Shown piece after piece: positions 1 through 12,900 of a stretch of DNA of 64,000 bases. Origin of the DNA: Diploscapter coronatus (taxonomy: Eukaryota > Nematoda > Chromadorea > Rhabditida > Rhabditidae); assembly GCA_964036155.1 (NCBI GenBank), contig OZ038423.1, positions 68,773,249 through 68,837,248 of the forward strand, read 5' to 3'. The notes beneath the pieces were generated by a model that worked only from the letters and a program-made list of their open reading frames with translations, ran no database searches and had not been told where the DNA came from. A program made the translations under genes and the position numbers. Within the stretch, counting starts at the first letter, position 1. Every line of letters starts with the position of its first letter.

Positions 1-977
1 AAAACGAAGGAAGAATGGGAATTTCATGGCACCAATGCCACATGCTTTATTTGCGCAGTGATACAAGACTAAAAATGGAATATAATGGAAAAAGATAGAG
101 AAACCAGAAAAATAGTATGGGAAAATGAGATGAAAAGAAAAATGAAGTGGAGAAATAGTATATAGTATGGAAAATTGTATAAGAAAAAGTATTGGAAAAC
201 CTCGCATATAAAACTCGACGAATTATGTGAAAATCTGTGACATTGACATAGTATTGGGAAAAATGGAAAATAATCAGAAATTCTGGATTTTTTCGAAATG
301 ATTCAGGAGAAATTTTAAGATTACCATTGAAATGAAAGCTATTTTTCAAACTTTTCAAATGATTCATGCAAATTACCTGAAAGTTTTGAGGACTAGGCAT
401 TTTCAGAAAAGAATTTCCTAGATTCTGACAGTGACTCATATGAAATTTTAAGATTACCATTGAAATGAAAGCATATTTTTCATTCGCAACCAGGAATAAT
501 TCTTCGCCTACACTCGAATAATATGCTAGAATGAAATTACTAGTGAGTCATAGAAAATGATTGAAATGATGAGTCAGAGTTTGAGCGCTTGAGTGCTTGA
601 AGACTGTAATATGGAAATAATAACTTGGAAATAGAGAATGTATTTTGAAATGAATTTCATACCAAAATTGTGGTAATTTATCACCGAGTGAAGTTGAAAC
701 TTTTTGAAACACTCAAAGTTTACATGAAAACAAAAGAAAGTGAATTGCACCGAAAATTTCAATCTCAAAAAGGTCAAATTTTCTTGAAGCACGTTTATTT
801 TATATAGCAACTTAAGACTTTTCTGATAGTATAAAATTTCTTCAATCAAACCTAAATTTCCCTGAAACATAGGAATATCTTTATGTTCAGAAAAAAAACT
901 GATTGAAAGTCTCAAAAATTTCATTATCGATCATATCTATATTCCTGAAACCTAACATCTCAACTTATCTATTCCAG
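1..977. other. AT-rich stretch without a recognisable exon
   Basis: This stretch precedes the first nphp-4 exon I can identify. I see no reading frame matching the conserved NPHP4 N-terminus on the plus strand, and the minus-strand open frames are AT-rich without domain features. It is probably an intron or the upstream flank of nphp-4. Confidence 0.4.
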
Positions 978-3900
978 GAAATTTTCTTCCATTGTCCCCA
1001 TCTAGAAAATGGAGGTGTCTATATTCTGATTGAAGTTATCGAGGTAAGCTGGAAAACTACCATAACTTGAGAAATATCATGTAAAAAGAAAACGTATTCT
1101 TATCTTCGCATAATTTACATGCTATTTCTTTATGTTGGAAAATCGAGATCTTTTAAAATATCGATTCTTAGGATCCGAAACAATTTTCCGCCGAGCAAAC
1201 CACCGTGGCCTGGGGAATGATACCTGTGTTTCCGGCAAATACAGCTATCATGGAATACAGTCACGTCCCTAGTGGAGTCATTGCGACGCATAGGTTAGTC
1301 TGAAAGTATTTTTGGAGGTTTTTGGAAATGTTTCACGTTTTCTGTAGGAAATTCGAAATCTTTACAATTCAATTGTCCGATGTTATGGTAAAATATGATT
1401 CAAAATTTTCGTAAAAATTTAGGTATACATAACATGATACTTGAGCATCTAGAATATCTTTATTATTATCATAAAAATAATATATCTAAAATCTAGCATT
1501 TCCAGAATCTCATTATATTTCGGCTCTCCAAAAGCACTATCCTTCTCACCTCAACTCGACACGCCTTCAGTTGGTTTGCTCGAAGTCGCTCTAATGTCAA
1601 ACGACAATCTCAAATCCGCTTCGGATTTTATCCCCGATTTCTGTCTGATCGGATCTAATGAAGATATACCTGGCCTGAAAAAAGACGACTATGGTATCTT
1701 TTAATTGTCACAGTAAATTGAAAATAGAAGAGCCTATAAATTAGAATATTTCACATAATAGGAGATTATTATAAGATTAAAACGATAATAAAAGATCGAT
1801 TTAATTAGAAGAGCATAAACCTTTTCTTGGTCTTATATTTTTTGTTTTACATTGCCCAGTTCAAATAATCGAAGACTCTTCAGGTTTAAAGATCATTAAA
1901 AACAGGCTCTAAATCTTTATTTTAATTTTGCAATTTTTTCCGAAATAGTAATGTTTTTAGGAATCCAACTCCGAAAACCCCTACCTTTGCCCTTCGATCA
2001 ATTCTCTTTCGAAGACATTTCCCTATCCTTCGGACCCCATGCTGCAAATATTGAAAAACTTTTACTAGACGATGTAAGATTGAATTACCCAACTAAGTCA
2101 TTTAATTCGGATAATTAAGCTGAACACCGATAAAGTTTACAAGGGGAATCTGCCTCCGACGAAGAAGTCACTTAGTGATCTGGAAGTGATGGAGAGGAGA
2201 TTGAGGGTAATTAACTCGGATAATTGAGGGTAATTGAAGAGTAGCTAAATAATTATCTTCAGATCGGGGTCCATAACGGATATACCTTCATTTCTGAGCC
2301 TCTAGTGGTGCATTTATCGTCGATTGATGAGCAATTAAAGGGATCCCATAGTCTGAGAAGGAAGGCCAAAGGATTGTTCACGAAAAGTGTCACAGATTTG
2401 AGGTTAGATTTGAGAAATTTCTAATATTTATTTTTGTAATCACACATCGGAGTCAAGTATTAACTAAGTTATAAATAAAACTTACATTATTAGGTTTTTG
2501 AACTTCACTTGTAGAATTCGTGTGCTGATATAAATTTTCGCTTAATTTTGATGTGTAGAAATTCGGCACCAACCTCTAATAAAATTATTTTTCTATAAAA
2601 TTATCTGAAACTTACCTCTCTTAGAAATTTCCAGATCCGAAATGAACACGTTATTCGTGCAATCCAAAGTCTCCATTAATGTCCCGCAAGATACCCGAAT
2701 GACTGTGGTATTCGCACTGGATTACCTTGTTGGGCAAAGGATACTGGCGGTAAGCTGAAATTGGAGAAAAATAATTTGAAAAAAAATTGAACTTGTAGGG
2801 CTCAAGCCTTCATACCCAATCCATCGTGGTGTGCTGGGGAGCATGGAGGGCTTACGACGTCATCAGTGAAGGTGGAAGGTCGCATGCTTCTGGTAAATTC
2901 CTGAATTATTGATTTTTTTGCACTTTCAGATCACCTATGACAATACACGTCGAATAACTAATTTATCAATTCATTACGAGTTACTTTGAAACCTAATTTA
3001 TCGATTTATTTAATTAGTATATGTTTGAAAATGCGTAGATCGTTGAAATGACATCCCCTACCAACAAGTGGTATTTTAAAACATACATACATCGCTATAA
3101 TTTGAGTATCCCTGATTGGTGGACCCAGACCAAATCCTGACGAATCGTTGTGCTACAAAAACCTGCTTCATTTATATCGAAGAGACGACTCCATCTTTAC
3201 CCATTCCGTTCCGAAGATCACTATCCAGTTCTTGGCTACCTGCGAGTCGATGGCACGTCAATTTGAAGTAAAATCTGAAATGAAAAATTTAGATGACCCA
3301 CGAAAGTCGTCCCGTATCGTCGATTCACGGTGACTTCAGCAGAGAGCTATCTCCGGGAAGGAGGTCAATAGTTTCTGAAAGAGCGGAAGAAAAACCGCTA
3401 GTAGAAGAGGCACAAATCCCCGATCAAAGGTCGGGCCACGTGAAATTCGAGACGGAACAGACTTCCGAGGAAATTACCGAGCAATTGGAAAGAGAAGAGC
3501 ACTTCAAACACCAATTACCTCCGATTCAACAGAGGGTGATTCAATGTCTAATTAGCCCTAAATTAAAGTCAATTATCCTAGAAGTCCGTTATCAAGAAAC
3601 CGAGAATCGAGGACCAAAAATCCATAGAAGAACTGATAGCATCTCAACCAGATGAAATACAATCTCAACATGATCCGATCTACAAAGTCCCCATCAATTT
3701 GGCGAGGTGAGTGGGGGAGGGGAAAATAGTCTGACGACTAAAGAACTGAATATAATTTAGGCAAAAATTTTCAGAATCGCAAATCTGCCCCGATCAGTTT
3801 ATGGGTTGATAGCGAAGACTCAGGTGATTTTTTGAAAAAAACTAATTTTGAAGATATGGATTTCTGCAGTTCACAAAGATCTTGGATAGGAACGGGGATC

Positions 3901-6900
3901 AACCCGAATTGGTAGATTTCCGAGGCCCGAATATCGTGGATATTAAAAGGGAGCTGCACGATAGGCTCGAAACTAACGAGATCATCTTTCAATTTTTGGC
4001 CTATAAAAGGTTAGACCCCAGGAGATCTAGGGGAAAAAGGAAACTTCTAGATTCGACCTACCAAACTTCATCCAGAGCCACAAGGTGTTTTTCACCATGC
4101 AATTCTATCGATTTTCGGAGTTGACCACGGAAGAGTACGGATTTCTGAAAATAACGAAATTTATATGAAGCAAATAAAATTAGGTTATTTCTCTTACCGC
4201 CCGAGAAGCGATCCGATCCATCAGTGCTAGTGAGAACGGATGCTCATGGCAACCATATCGAGGACGCTCCGGGGTTTACGGTCTGAAAAATCGATATAAA
4301 ACTAAGAAAGAAGGAATTTTTAGGCCAAATTCATCGTGGATCGAAACTCGTCGAGAAACGGAGAGGAGGATGAATTCATTCAGTTTCTTTCTAATGCAAG
4401 GATATGCATCGATGTTTGGGACGCGATTTCGTTGTTGCATATTGGTACGGTGTATGTGCCGATGAAGGTGATTTTTCGTTTATTTTAAATAACAATCATA
4501 TCACTAAAGGGCATGCATATTAGCTTTATCTTTGTACTTTATCTCTAGCAAAACTTTGAAACCTATGAAAGTGAATTTTTTGTAAAACCCTAATTTTTGC
4601 TTAAAATATTCGACAGTGCACGGATACATCGAACGTTCATTAGCAATGCAATATCTAATCAAGAGTCAACATATTTTGAAACCTATGATTCTAGTGCTTA
4701 CTACGCTCTGGAAGAGAGTCAGTTCAATGCACTATTCAATGCCCAGTAATATCGTCATTCTTGCCTTCAATTGGGCCTCAGATTAGGTCATTGCTATATC
4801 TAAAAATCGGCAACATTGGACATCCATCTTCAAACCAAATAGGTTAGTTTTGGTCTTAGATTTTGGTTTTAGATGCGATTCAGATCAGGGCTGTTCGGAA
4901 TTAGAATTTCTAAAATTCAGAATCAGAATCGGAACTCCGAACGCCCCTGGTTCAAATATTGTCATATCATTAATATGAAGCGCATTATCTTCAATATATT
5001 GATCAAGCATATTGGTTTATATCAAATAGAAAAAATACCATTGTTCATAAATCATTTATTTAGTCCAAATAAGTTAAAGTCATAAAATTTGTACAACAAC
5101 AATGAGTTATCCCTGTATCTTCTCATATTTTCTCAGGCGGTAGTTTCGGTTACCAGCTCAAACACTGGGGCTGGCCATTCAGTAGTGGCAGCGGTATTTG
5201 ATGCGATGGTTTGTGCCGAGTTTTTGTTATCCTGGTTGCCATTTTGGGTGGTTTCGACCTGGGCTTCGGCGGATTCGACCTTCTCGACGTTGGTTGGGGA
5301 GGGGACCTGCTCCTGCTCTTCGGAGGCGTTGATGACGATCGGGAGGGCGAGTCTGGAGTGCCAAAATGGCATAAAGTCCCAAGAATGGTATCTCACCTGT
5401 TTTCTCTTTCGATTTTGTCAGCGAGCTTGATCTTCAGGGCCTGGAGAGCTCGGCGCTTGCGTCCACCTCCGCATCCTTAATTAGATAATTAAAGGGGACA
5501 ATTAAATGAAAATTACCGCAGCAGCCGCATCCGCATCCGCAGCAGCATGGTCTAAAATGTTGGCAAACTCATTTTCTAAATGGGTGAGGCTAAAAAATTT
5601 CTGCGAAAATACGATTTTTATAATATAAAACGAGCATTTGGAAAATGAATTCGTCAAAGTCACAAGATTTTACCTGCAACAGCAGCAGCATGGTCTGAAA
5701 TGTTGATAAATCAATTTTTAGAGAGATATAAAAGGTATTTTGAGAAATGATTTTAGAAAAATATCATTTTTACTCTACCTGCAGCAGCAGCAGCAGGGTC
5801 TGAAATTATGAGAGATTTCCAGAATATACTTTTCTTCATTTTTAGGACAGGGAATTTTGGCATATTGAAAAGAAAGGGTGCACACTTTGGATATCAACTG
5901 CTTTGAAACAAATGTCAAAGAAAAGTTCATGAAATTATGCATACAGTTTCAGCTAAACATTAAACATAGACAAACTAATCTCGAATCTTACCTGCAGCAA
6001 GTACAGCAGCACGTTCTACAGCAAGTGCAGCATCTGAAATGCGTTTTTCGATCAGCTTACCTTTCTGACTCTATTTTCAAGGCTAAGCTTACCGGCAACA
6101 TCTGCAACAGCAACAGGGTCGGCAGCAGCAGCATCCGCAACCTGGAAATGATATCATAAAGCCTTAGCGTTATCTTTCTCATATCAACCTATTATCAGAA
6201 AACGATTCACTCAAGTGTAACTTTAAAAACTCTATATCATTGATTCTTATCACTCTGATCATTGAAAACTATTCTCGGTAATATTAAATAAAAAATGCTC
6301 ACCGCAGCACCCGCATCCGCTCCTCTTCGTCCTGACGCCACCCTCCGATTCGCCCAGGGTGTCGATTGCTGTGGTGTTACTCGAAGGCGTAACCAACTCG
6401 GTCGAAAGCTCAGTTTTCGTGTCCGATGAAGTCCTTGCAACTTCATGGGATTCATGAGAAGAGGGAATAGGAAGGGCCTAAACGGTTTATCTTTGGAAAA
6501 AATTGAAAGTATGCTTCGAGAAATTAGAAGACATGAACAGAAGTTAAATAAACTGGTAACGCCTCTTCAATCACTAAATACTAAACAGAAGAAAAGAAAA
6601 TACCCGACAATGTTGAGCAATAATTGCCAAAAGCAAAGCGCTTCCGAAGATCCTCAGACTACCGGCCATTTTAGATAACAAATTAATTCGAGTAAATCGG
6701 ATGTGGTGGATGAAGGAAGACCCGAAGGTGATCTGAGAAATCCAGGCTGATTCCGCGCTTATATAGGTGGATCTTCATCGCTGCCAAGCAACTTTCTCCA
6801 TTGGCATGTGCTTGGATTCAAGCTCAAGCTCGTATTTTTGTCTCTCCAAATCTCATGCTCTCTAAGAATTCCCTGGCTTCTCAAAACCTCGTGAAATGCA

Positions 6901-9900
6901 CGCTATTTTCAAGCGTAAATAAAAATGCTCGTAGGGAATACCGTGGTCTTCTCTGATTCTCTCAGAAATCAGCGATATTCTCGGGAAATACGAAGATCTG
7001 ACAGTTTATGTCAGAAAAATAGCCACAACGTACGCGAGAAGACCGTGTGTAAATACGGAGGAAAAAATACGCCATAGGGAAAAGTGGGCGGGGCCAGACG
7101 TAAAGGGGATGATCACCGCGAGCTCATACAGCTCGTATAGCCTAGAGACCGGATATCACGCAAAGTGCGAAAACGCGGCATGGTTGAGAAAAAATATTGA
7201 AACTTGGAATTGTTACGTAAGCGATCACATTTAACAGCCACTTTGAACAGTTAATAAATAAAAGTAACAACCACTTTGCGAAATCGAAATAACCTTAAAT
7301 TGTTGAAGAAGATGATTTACGACTAAACATTGAGTTAGAATGCTTTTATAAGTCTAGCAATTTCAGATATGGTGTGCAGTAGAACGACGGCGATAGTGAA
7401 TCGAAGATTAGATAGGTTAGGTGACGAAGGACCCCAATCCTACAGAATCCGAGCGAAGACTTTGAATCACAATCAAGATTCAGCGTTACAGAGATTTTTA
7501 CAGGCTCAAAGGTGAGTAAATTCAATTTTTTGACAAAAATCTACTTTTTTGAAGAATTGACGTTCAACAGACCTACGAGAGAATCTTCAACGAAGAAAAC
7601 CACAGTAGGATCAGGGAATGGGAAAAATTGAAACAAACGTTGCCGAAGACTAGCAGAAAGGTAAGCCTCTGAAATATTTTGATATTTTGGAATAGGGAAC
7701 AAACTTTAGGAATCCTTCAAACGATTCATATTCGAAGAAGAGCTAGAGGCTTACAGAAAGTTGAGAAGGGAAAATAAAGCAGTGAAATTGCTGGAGGCGG
7801 TTTTCAAGGGTAAGTTTGGAGGATAGGGACTTCTCGAGGATCGAGTTTAGGCATTACTTTGCACCACCGGATACATCCCAGCTTGGGAGAATGCGTTTTC
7901 TTCGAATTCATATTGCATAATAGCTACCCTGAGCCGATCAATTGTATCATAGAGATTGATGAACCTGCGTTAAGGTAAGTTGGAGTCCTAAAAAAAAACC
8001 ATTTATATACAGAAAAAATGCTACTAAATAGCTGAATCTTAATTTAATTCTACTTTTTCTTAAAAAACAAAAAAAACCATTTAAAAATCTGTTTCAGCGT
8101 TGTCACAGATAAAGACACCTGGGAATTCTTCAAGCGAGCCAACCAAATCGCTACTCCGATGGAGAAGAATCTGTTCAACATAACGAATCAGGAAAACGGA
8201 GATCCGAAAATCGAAGTCTTTCTCAAACCAAATGAACATTTGCACATACCTTTCTTGTATGACGACCTGAAATATGTGCAGAAGGAAGAGGGAGCGGTAC
8301 AGGATACAAAGGTTGGTTTTGGAGTTATTCGAATTATCTTTAAGTTGATGGAGCATTCGTCCGATCAATTTTCATTTTATGCGCAATCACCATATATTTT
8401 CTTGAAGCATACATTTTTTTCTGAAATCTCATAAGATCATGCATAGAAAATAATATGTAGATAGTTTATGGGACCCTACTCTGTTTTATGTTCAGGTAAT
8501 TTTCCGCCGTTGGGATAACCAGGACGTCATCTCCATCTTGGCTCTAACCATCGAGCACCGACCCTACTGCCTCGATGCCTCCTACAGATTCTTCTGGCAC
8601 CGAGAAACCAACTTCGAAAGAACAATGGCCGTGGAGAATCTGAAGCAACGAGTTGGAGCTGTGAGATGCACCGATCCGACAGTCAAAGTCCAAATCAGGA
8701 ACGTCGGAGTGGAACAGCAACTCAGTCTATCGGTAGGTGTTTGGTTTATACTTGTGGCAAAAATGAAAGTGATTTTAGAGTTATTGTGGGCTACCAGGGA
8801 CTTTGAGGACGTTCTTGGTGCTATTATATGGGGATCGATATAGATCGGGGTAAGCATTAGATTCGGTCTAGAAATTAGTTATGCTTTGTGCAAATAGGTT
8901 TAATTTTGAAAGAAACCCTATTTATTTCTAGGCTATTAGCAACCTGGAGATTCACGGTGCATTCGGCGGAAAGAGTGGATATTAGATCAACGATGGGACA
9001 AATGTTCAAGCACCAATTAACAATGTCCAAGTAAGATTTATTTTTCACTTTTCCGACAAGTTAAAATACTCAAATGGCAGTGAAAAATTTCACTACTCGA
9101 TAGAAGAATTAAAGAACAGATCGATTTTTCACACCTAGGTGTGTGAAGCCAGTCACTGGGAAAATATACAAAAAAAATTAAATAGACACCACCTTTTTTC
9201 GTAAGAAAAAATTGCAGAAGGGTGGCATAATTAAGGCTAGCGACATCATTACATAGAAGCGAATTTTTGCAAGAAAAAGACGTGAAAAATGGAAAAATAG
9301 AAAACTTTTGCAAAGAAGATAAACCAGCTAGGTAGACCACTGAGCAAAGTAGGCACGAGTTTTTCGGTCGTAAGTTGTCGGCAAGTAGATATCTTTGGTG
9401 GACGTGTAAAGCTCGCGCCAGTCTTTGAAGCGACGGTCCCAATAGGTGGGTGTAAGCCAATAAGTATCTAGGGTGCGGTACGGGATCAGACCTGAAAATT
9501 TTCAGCGGTGCGGAATTTTTGACGTTTTAAAGTTTTTTTTATAGAATTCTCATACTCACAAGCGTAAAGTGTATGAAAATGGACGTTCTCATGCATTTTT
9601 CATACCGGAAATTTGGTTTAGGTGAGACATTTTTCGGGAATATGGCAAAAAACTCACATTTTGGGGATTGAGATGGAAAATGTTTAGTATCTGGTATACA
9701 AATAAAGAGGTGAAAAAGGATTAGTAGTACCGTAGACAGCGGCCTAAACCAAATTCACAGCATCAATTAGGAGTTTTGGGAAAAATTGGAGGAGGGATGC
9801 AAAATTTCCGGATGCAAACTCTATGTATCTTCGAATTCTACGAAAAACAGACGAGGGGCGGAGTTGTAAACTTTTAGGCTTACGGAAATTGCTTATTTTA

Positions 9901-12900
9901 CGGTAGCTGGATCGATCCAATACCGTTGTTTCAGTTTGTTGAGTATCTCCGCCCCTCTATCTGCATTTCCCTGGAACCGCGATTTTTCGGGGGGTCAAGA
10001 ATTGAGCTAACCTGCCTTGTACATGGACAATCCTCGGCCTAGCGACGTAGATAACGAGTCGAAGAGGTAGGATCTAAAATTTCCTCGTTCTTATTTGAGC
10101 GGTTTCCTCCTAGAACTTCGACTTTATGGGAACATTGGGTACGAGTTCCTCCCAAAACAGACATTTCATGCAAAGTTCAACAGAAACGGGGTAATTCTTC
10201 TCCCAAGATCGGGAGGAAAATATACAGGGACAAAATGGCGATTTTGGGGAGGAAACGGCGGGTGTGATTGGTGAGTATACAACAGTACGCACCTGTCCAG
10301 TACTGTGCATAATGTCTAGAAGAAAACGATTATTGAGCTTAAAGTGAGTTTATCGGGCGATGCCCTTACGAAAACTGGCCTATCTCAATAGGAATCTGGA
10401 ATAAGGGGCGTATGTTTTCGAGGAAGGATTGTGACATTTTATCTAATCAGGGCTTTCGGTTTAGTTATCATTTTGTTTGATGAAATTTATTGATTAGCAA
10501 GAAAATTCATCCTCGCATATCTCTAGCAGTTTTAAGTTCGCTTTCTCAAAGTTTCCGCTGTGAAATAATGTAATAAAATACCCCCAAAAGCCCCGATATA
10601 ACATAAGGTAGCATTACTAACAATAGCCGTAAGACAGATATGAGCCTAGGTACGGATAGGTGTAGTAGGGAGAATTGTAGTAACTACAGGACCTGTACGG
10701 GGTGTAGGTCGAGTTCAGGTAGCGATTAAATGCCGAGTCGTAGTATCTGCGGTAATACCTAAAAAATGAATATTGAAGCCCATCAATAGATATATATGAA
10801 TAATCTCGTGCAATTCGAATACTTTGCAGTAAAAAAGAGGTGGAAAGACGCAATATTCGCGTATTAGCTACGCAAAACGTTCGCTGTCCGACGGCAAATT
10901 GCACACAATGGATTGATTCCGTTTTTAGTGGACGAGCAAAACCAATTGTGTTCAATTTGCCGTCGGGTAACGAACATTTTGCGTAACTAAAACGCGAATG
11001 TTGCGTCCTTCCCCCTCTCTTTTATTTTCACGTCAAGTGCTCGGATTGCAATAATAGCCGTATGAAAATTATTAAAATTGCTCACGATGGCTGGTCATAG
11101 TCGTACCTAAAATTTAGAAGATGGCTTCTAAATATTCAAATTTTTGCTAGTAATAATAGAAGCCTGTAAACCGCCAAATATCAAAACACAAGACATGGCA
11201 GAATAGTATGAGAAAATATATTACATTCTAATCTACCCTATTTAGCTTATGTTTCTTGTGTCATGATATCAGTCGGTTTAAATTGTTCTAATATGAAAAC
11301 CTCACGACATGTAATGATGAAGTTTAGATAAGAAGGATTTTATTCTCAGGCTACCATGTGCATTTTCCATGTTTTGAGGTTTCAAGCTAGCCTTCTTCTC
11401 TAGGTTTTCTATTTAAAAATGGTCTAAAACACTAACCAATATCCCTTATATCTTGTCCAATAGCTCGTGTACCTAAAAATGTTATAAATAAATGTGGGAA
11501 AACTAATAGGGATCAAATTAATAGGGTTCTTACCCGCTCCAGTAGTAGGGGTTGGGCAAATAGTCGCTTAATTGTGAAACCATTTTTCGGGAAAGAAGGT
11601 TTTCAACTTACGAGTGGTAGTACCGGCGTTTGGAGTAACCGGAAGAATAGAGGGGGGAGAAATAGTAGTATTTATCGTACCAATAGTCGTCGTACTAAAT
11701 TGGGGCGAATAAATCGATTTAGGATAGTCGAAATAATTCGGTATAATTACCAGACTCCAGTCTCTTCTCCACCGATAAGGCGTTGTCTGCCAGACGGTGT
11801 GCCACTGAGGGCGGTATCTGTCGGAGTGGCGGAAGTAGGAGGTCAGATCGGGCACCGAGCGGGTACGCGTCACCTGAATGATGCAATAATCAAGGGTTTA
11901 TTTAGAGGAGAATTCATTTGGTGTACGTAATTATTGAAAATCGACTCTGATGATGGTATTATTGCATCACCAGGACTAGTTAGTGATCCACTATAGTATT
12001 TTGCGGGCGCCTAAAATACGGTAATCGAAAAAATGGCGGGAACATGAGTTTATTTTACGGGGTTTTCTGTATTTTCATTGAAATAAAATGGGCACAATCC
12101 TTGAATTTTGGGTAATGTTTTCGTGCTAAAATTAATTCTAGCTTGATCTACTTTTGTTGTAAGCACGTGCAATGGTTTTTCGCCAATATTTTGGTACGGA
12201 TAATTTATCTTCATTCCGTTGGAAAGATGGGTCAACTTTTATCTGATATCGACTTTTTACCGGAGTTGTTTTTCAGCGTGCTGAAGCTCTTTGTGTGGGT
12301 GCAAAATGCCAAAGGGTAATAAGAAAATGAGAGAGGAAAATAGCGGAAGAGATAAAAAGATAAAGAACTCAAGAGAGGAGATTGACAAAAAGCGCACAGC
12401 AGAGGTGTAAAGTTGTCCAGCTTCTCTTGAGGGAAATAGCATGAAAAATGAAGAGTGAAAAGGGAGTCAATGATTTGATAAAGATTATCGGATTTTGGAT
12501 ATGTTGCAAAAGATCGAAAATCAACATTGATTTCCATTACTTTATCGTAGTGTATGGAAAGGCGGGCCTCAGCATAAAATTGTTAGTTTTTTCCTAAACG
12601 AGTAGTGAAATATTTTGTTTCAAGAAATTGCTTATCAGAATGACCTTTTAGAATTGTCAACTTAGCTTTGTTACAGGGGACTTCAAAACATTTACTTTTA
12701 GTAAATAGCCTAATCTTCGATATTTCTAAAATTTGCTTACATAGAGTCTGGGGGTATCGATGACCGATTTGGAGCGCGGCAGGACGACGCTGTGCGCCCG
12801 CACCAGGGCATAGTCTGTCATGCTGAAAATTCATCGATTAAAAAATCGTTAAAACGAGATGAAATAAAAAGCGACTACAGTAAGCTAAAATTGAGTGATA

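Noticed and set aside
9038..9460. 140-residue open frame on the minus strand
   Set aside because: It overlaps the better-supported tyrosine-rich exon in another frame, runs through its stop region into AT-rich DNA, and has no domain.
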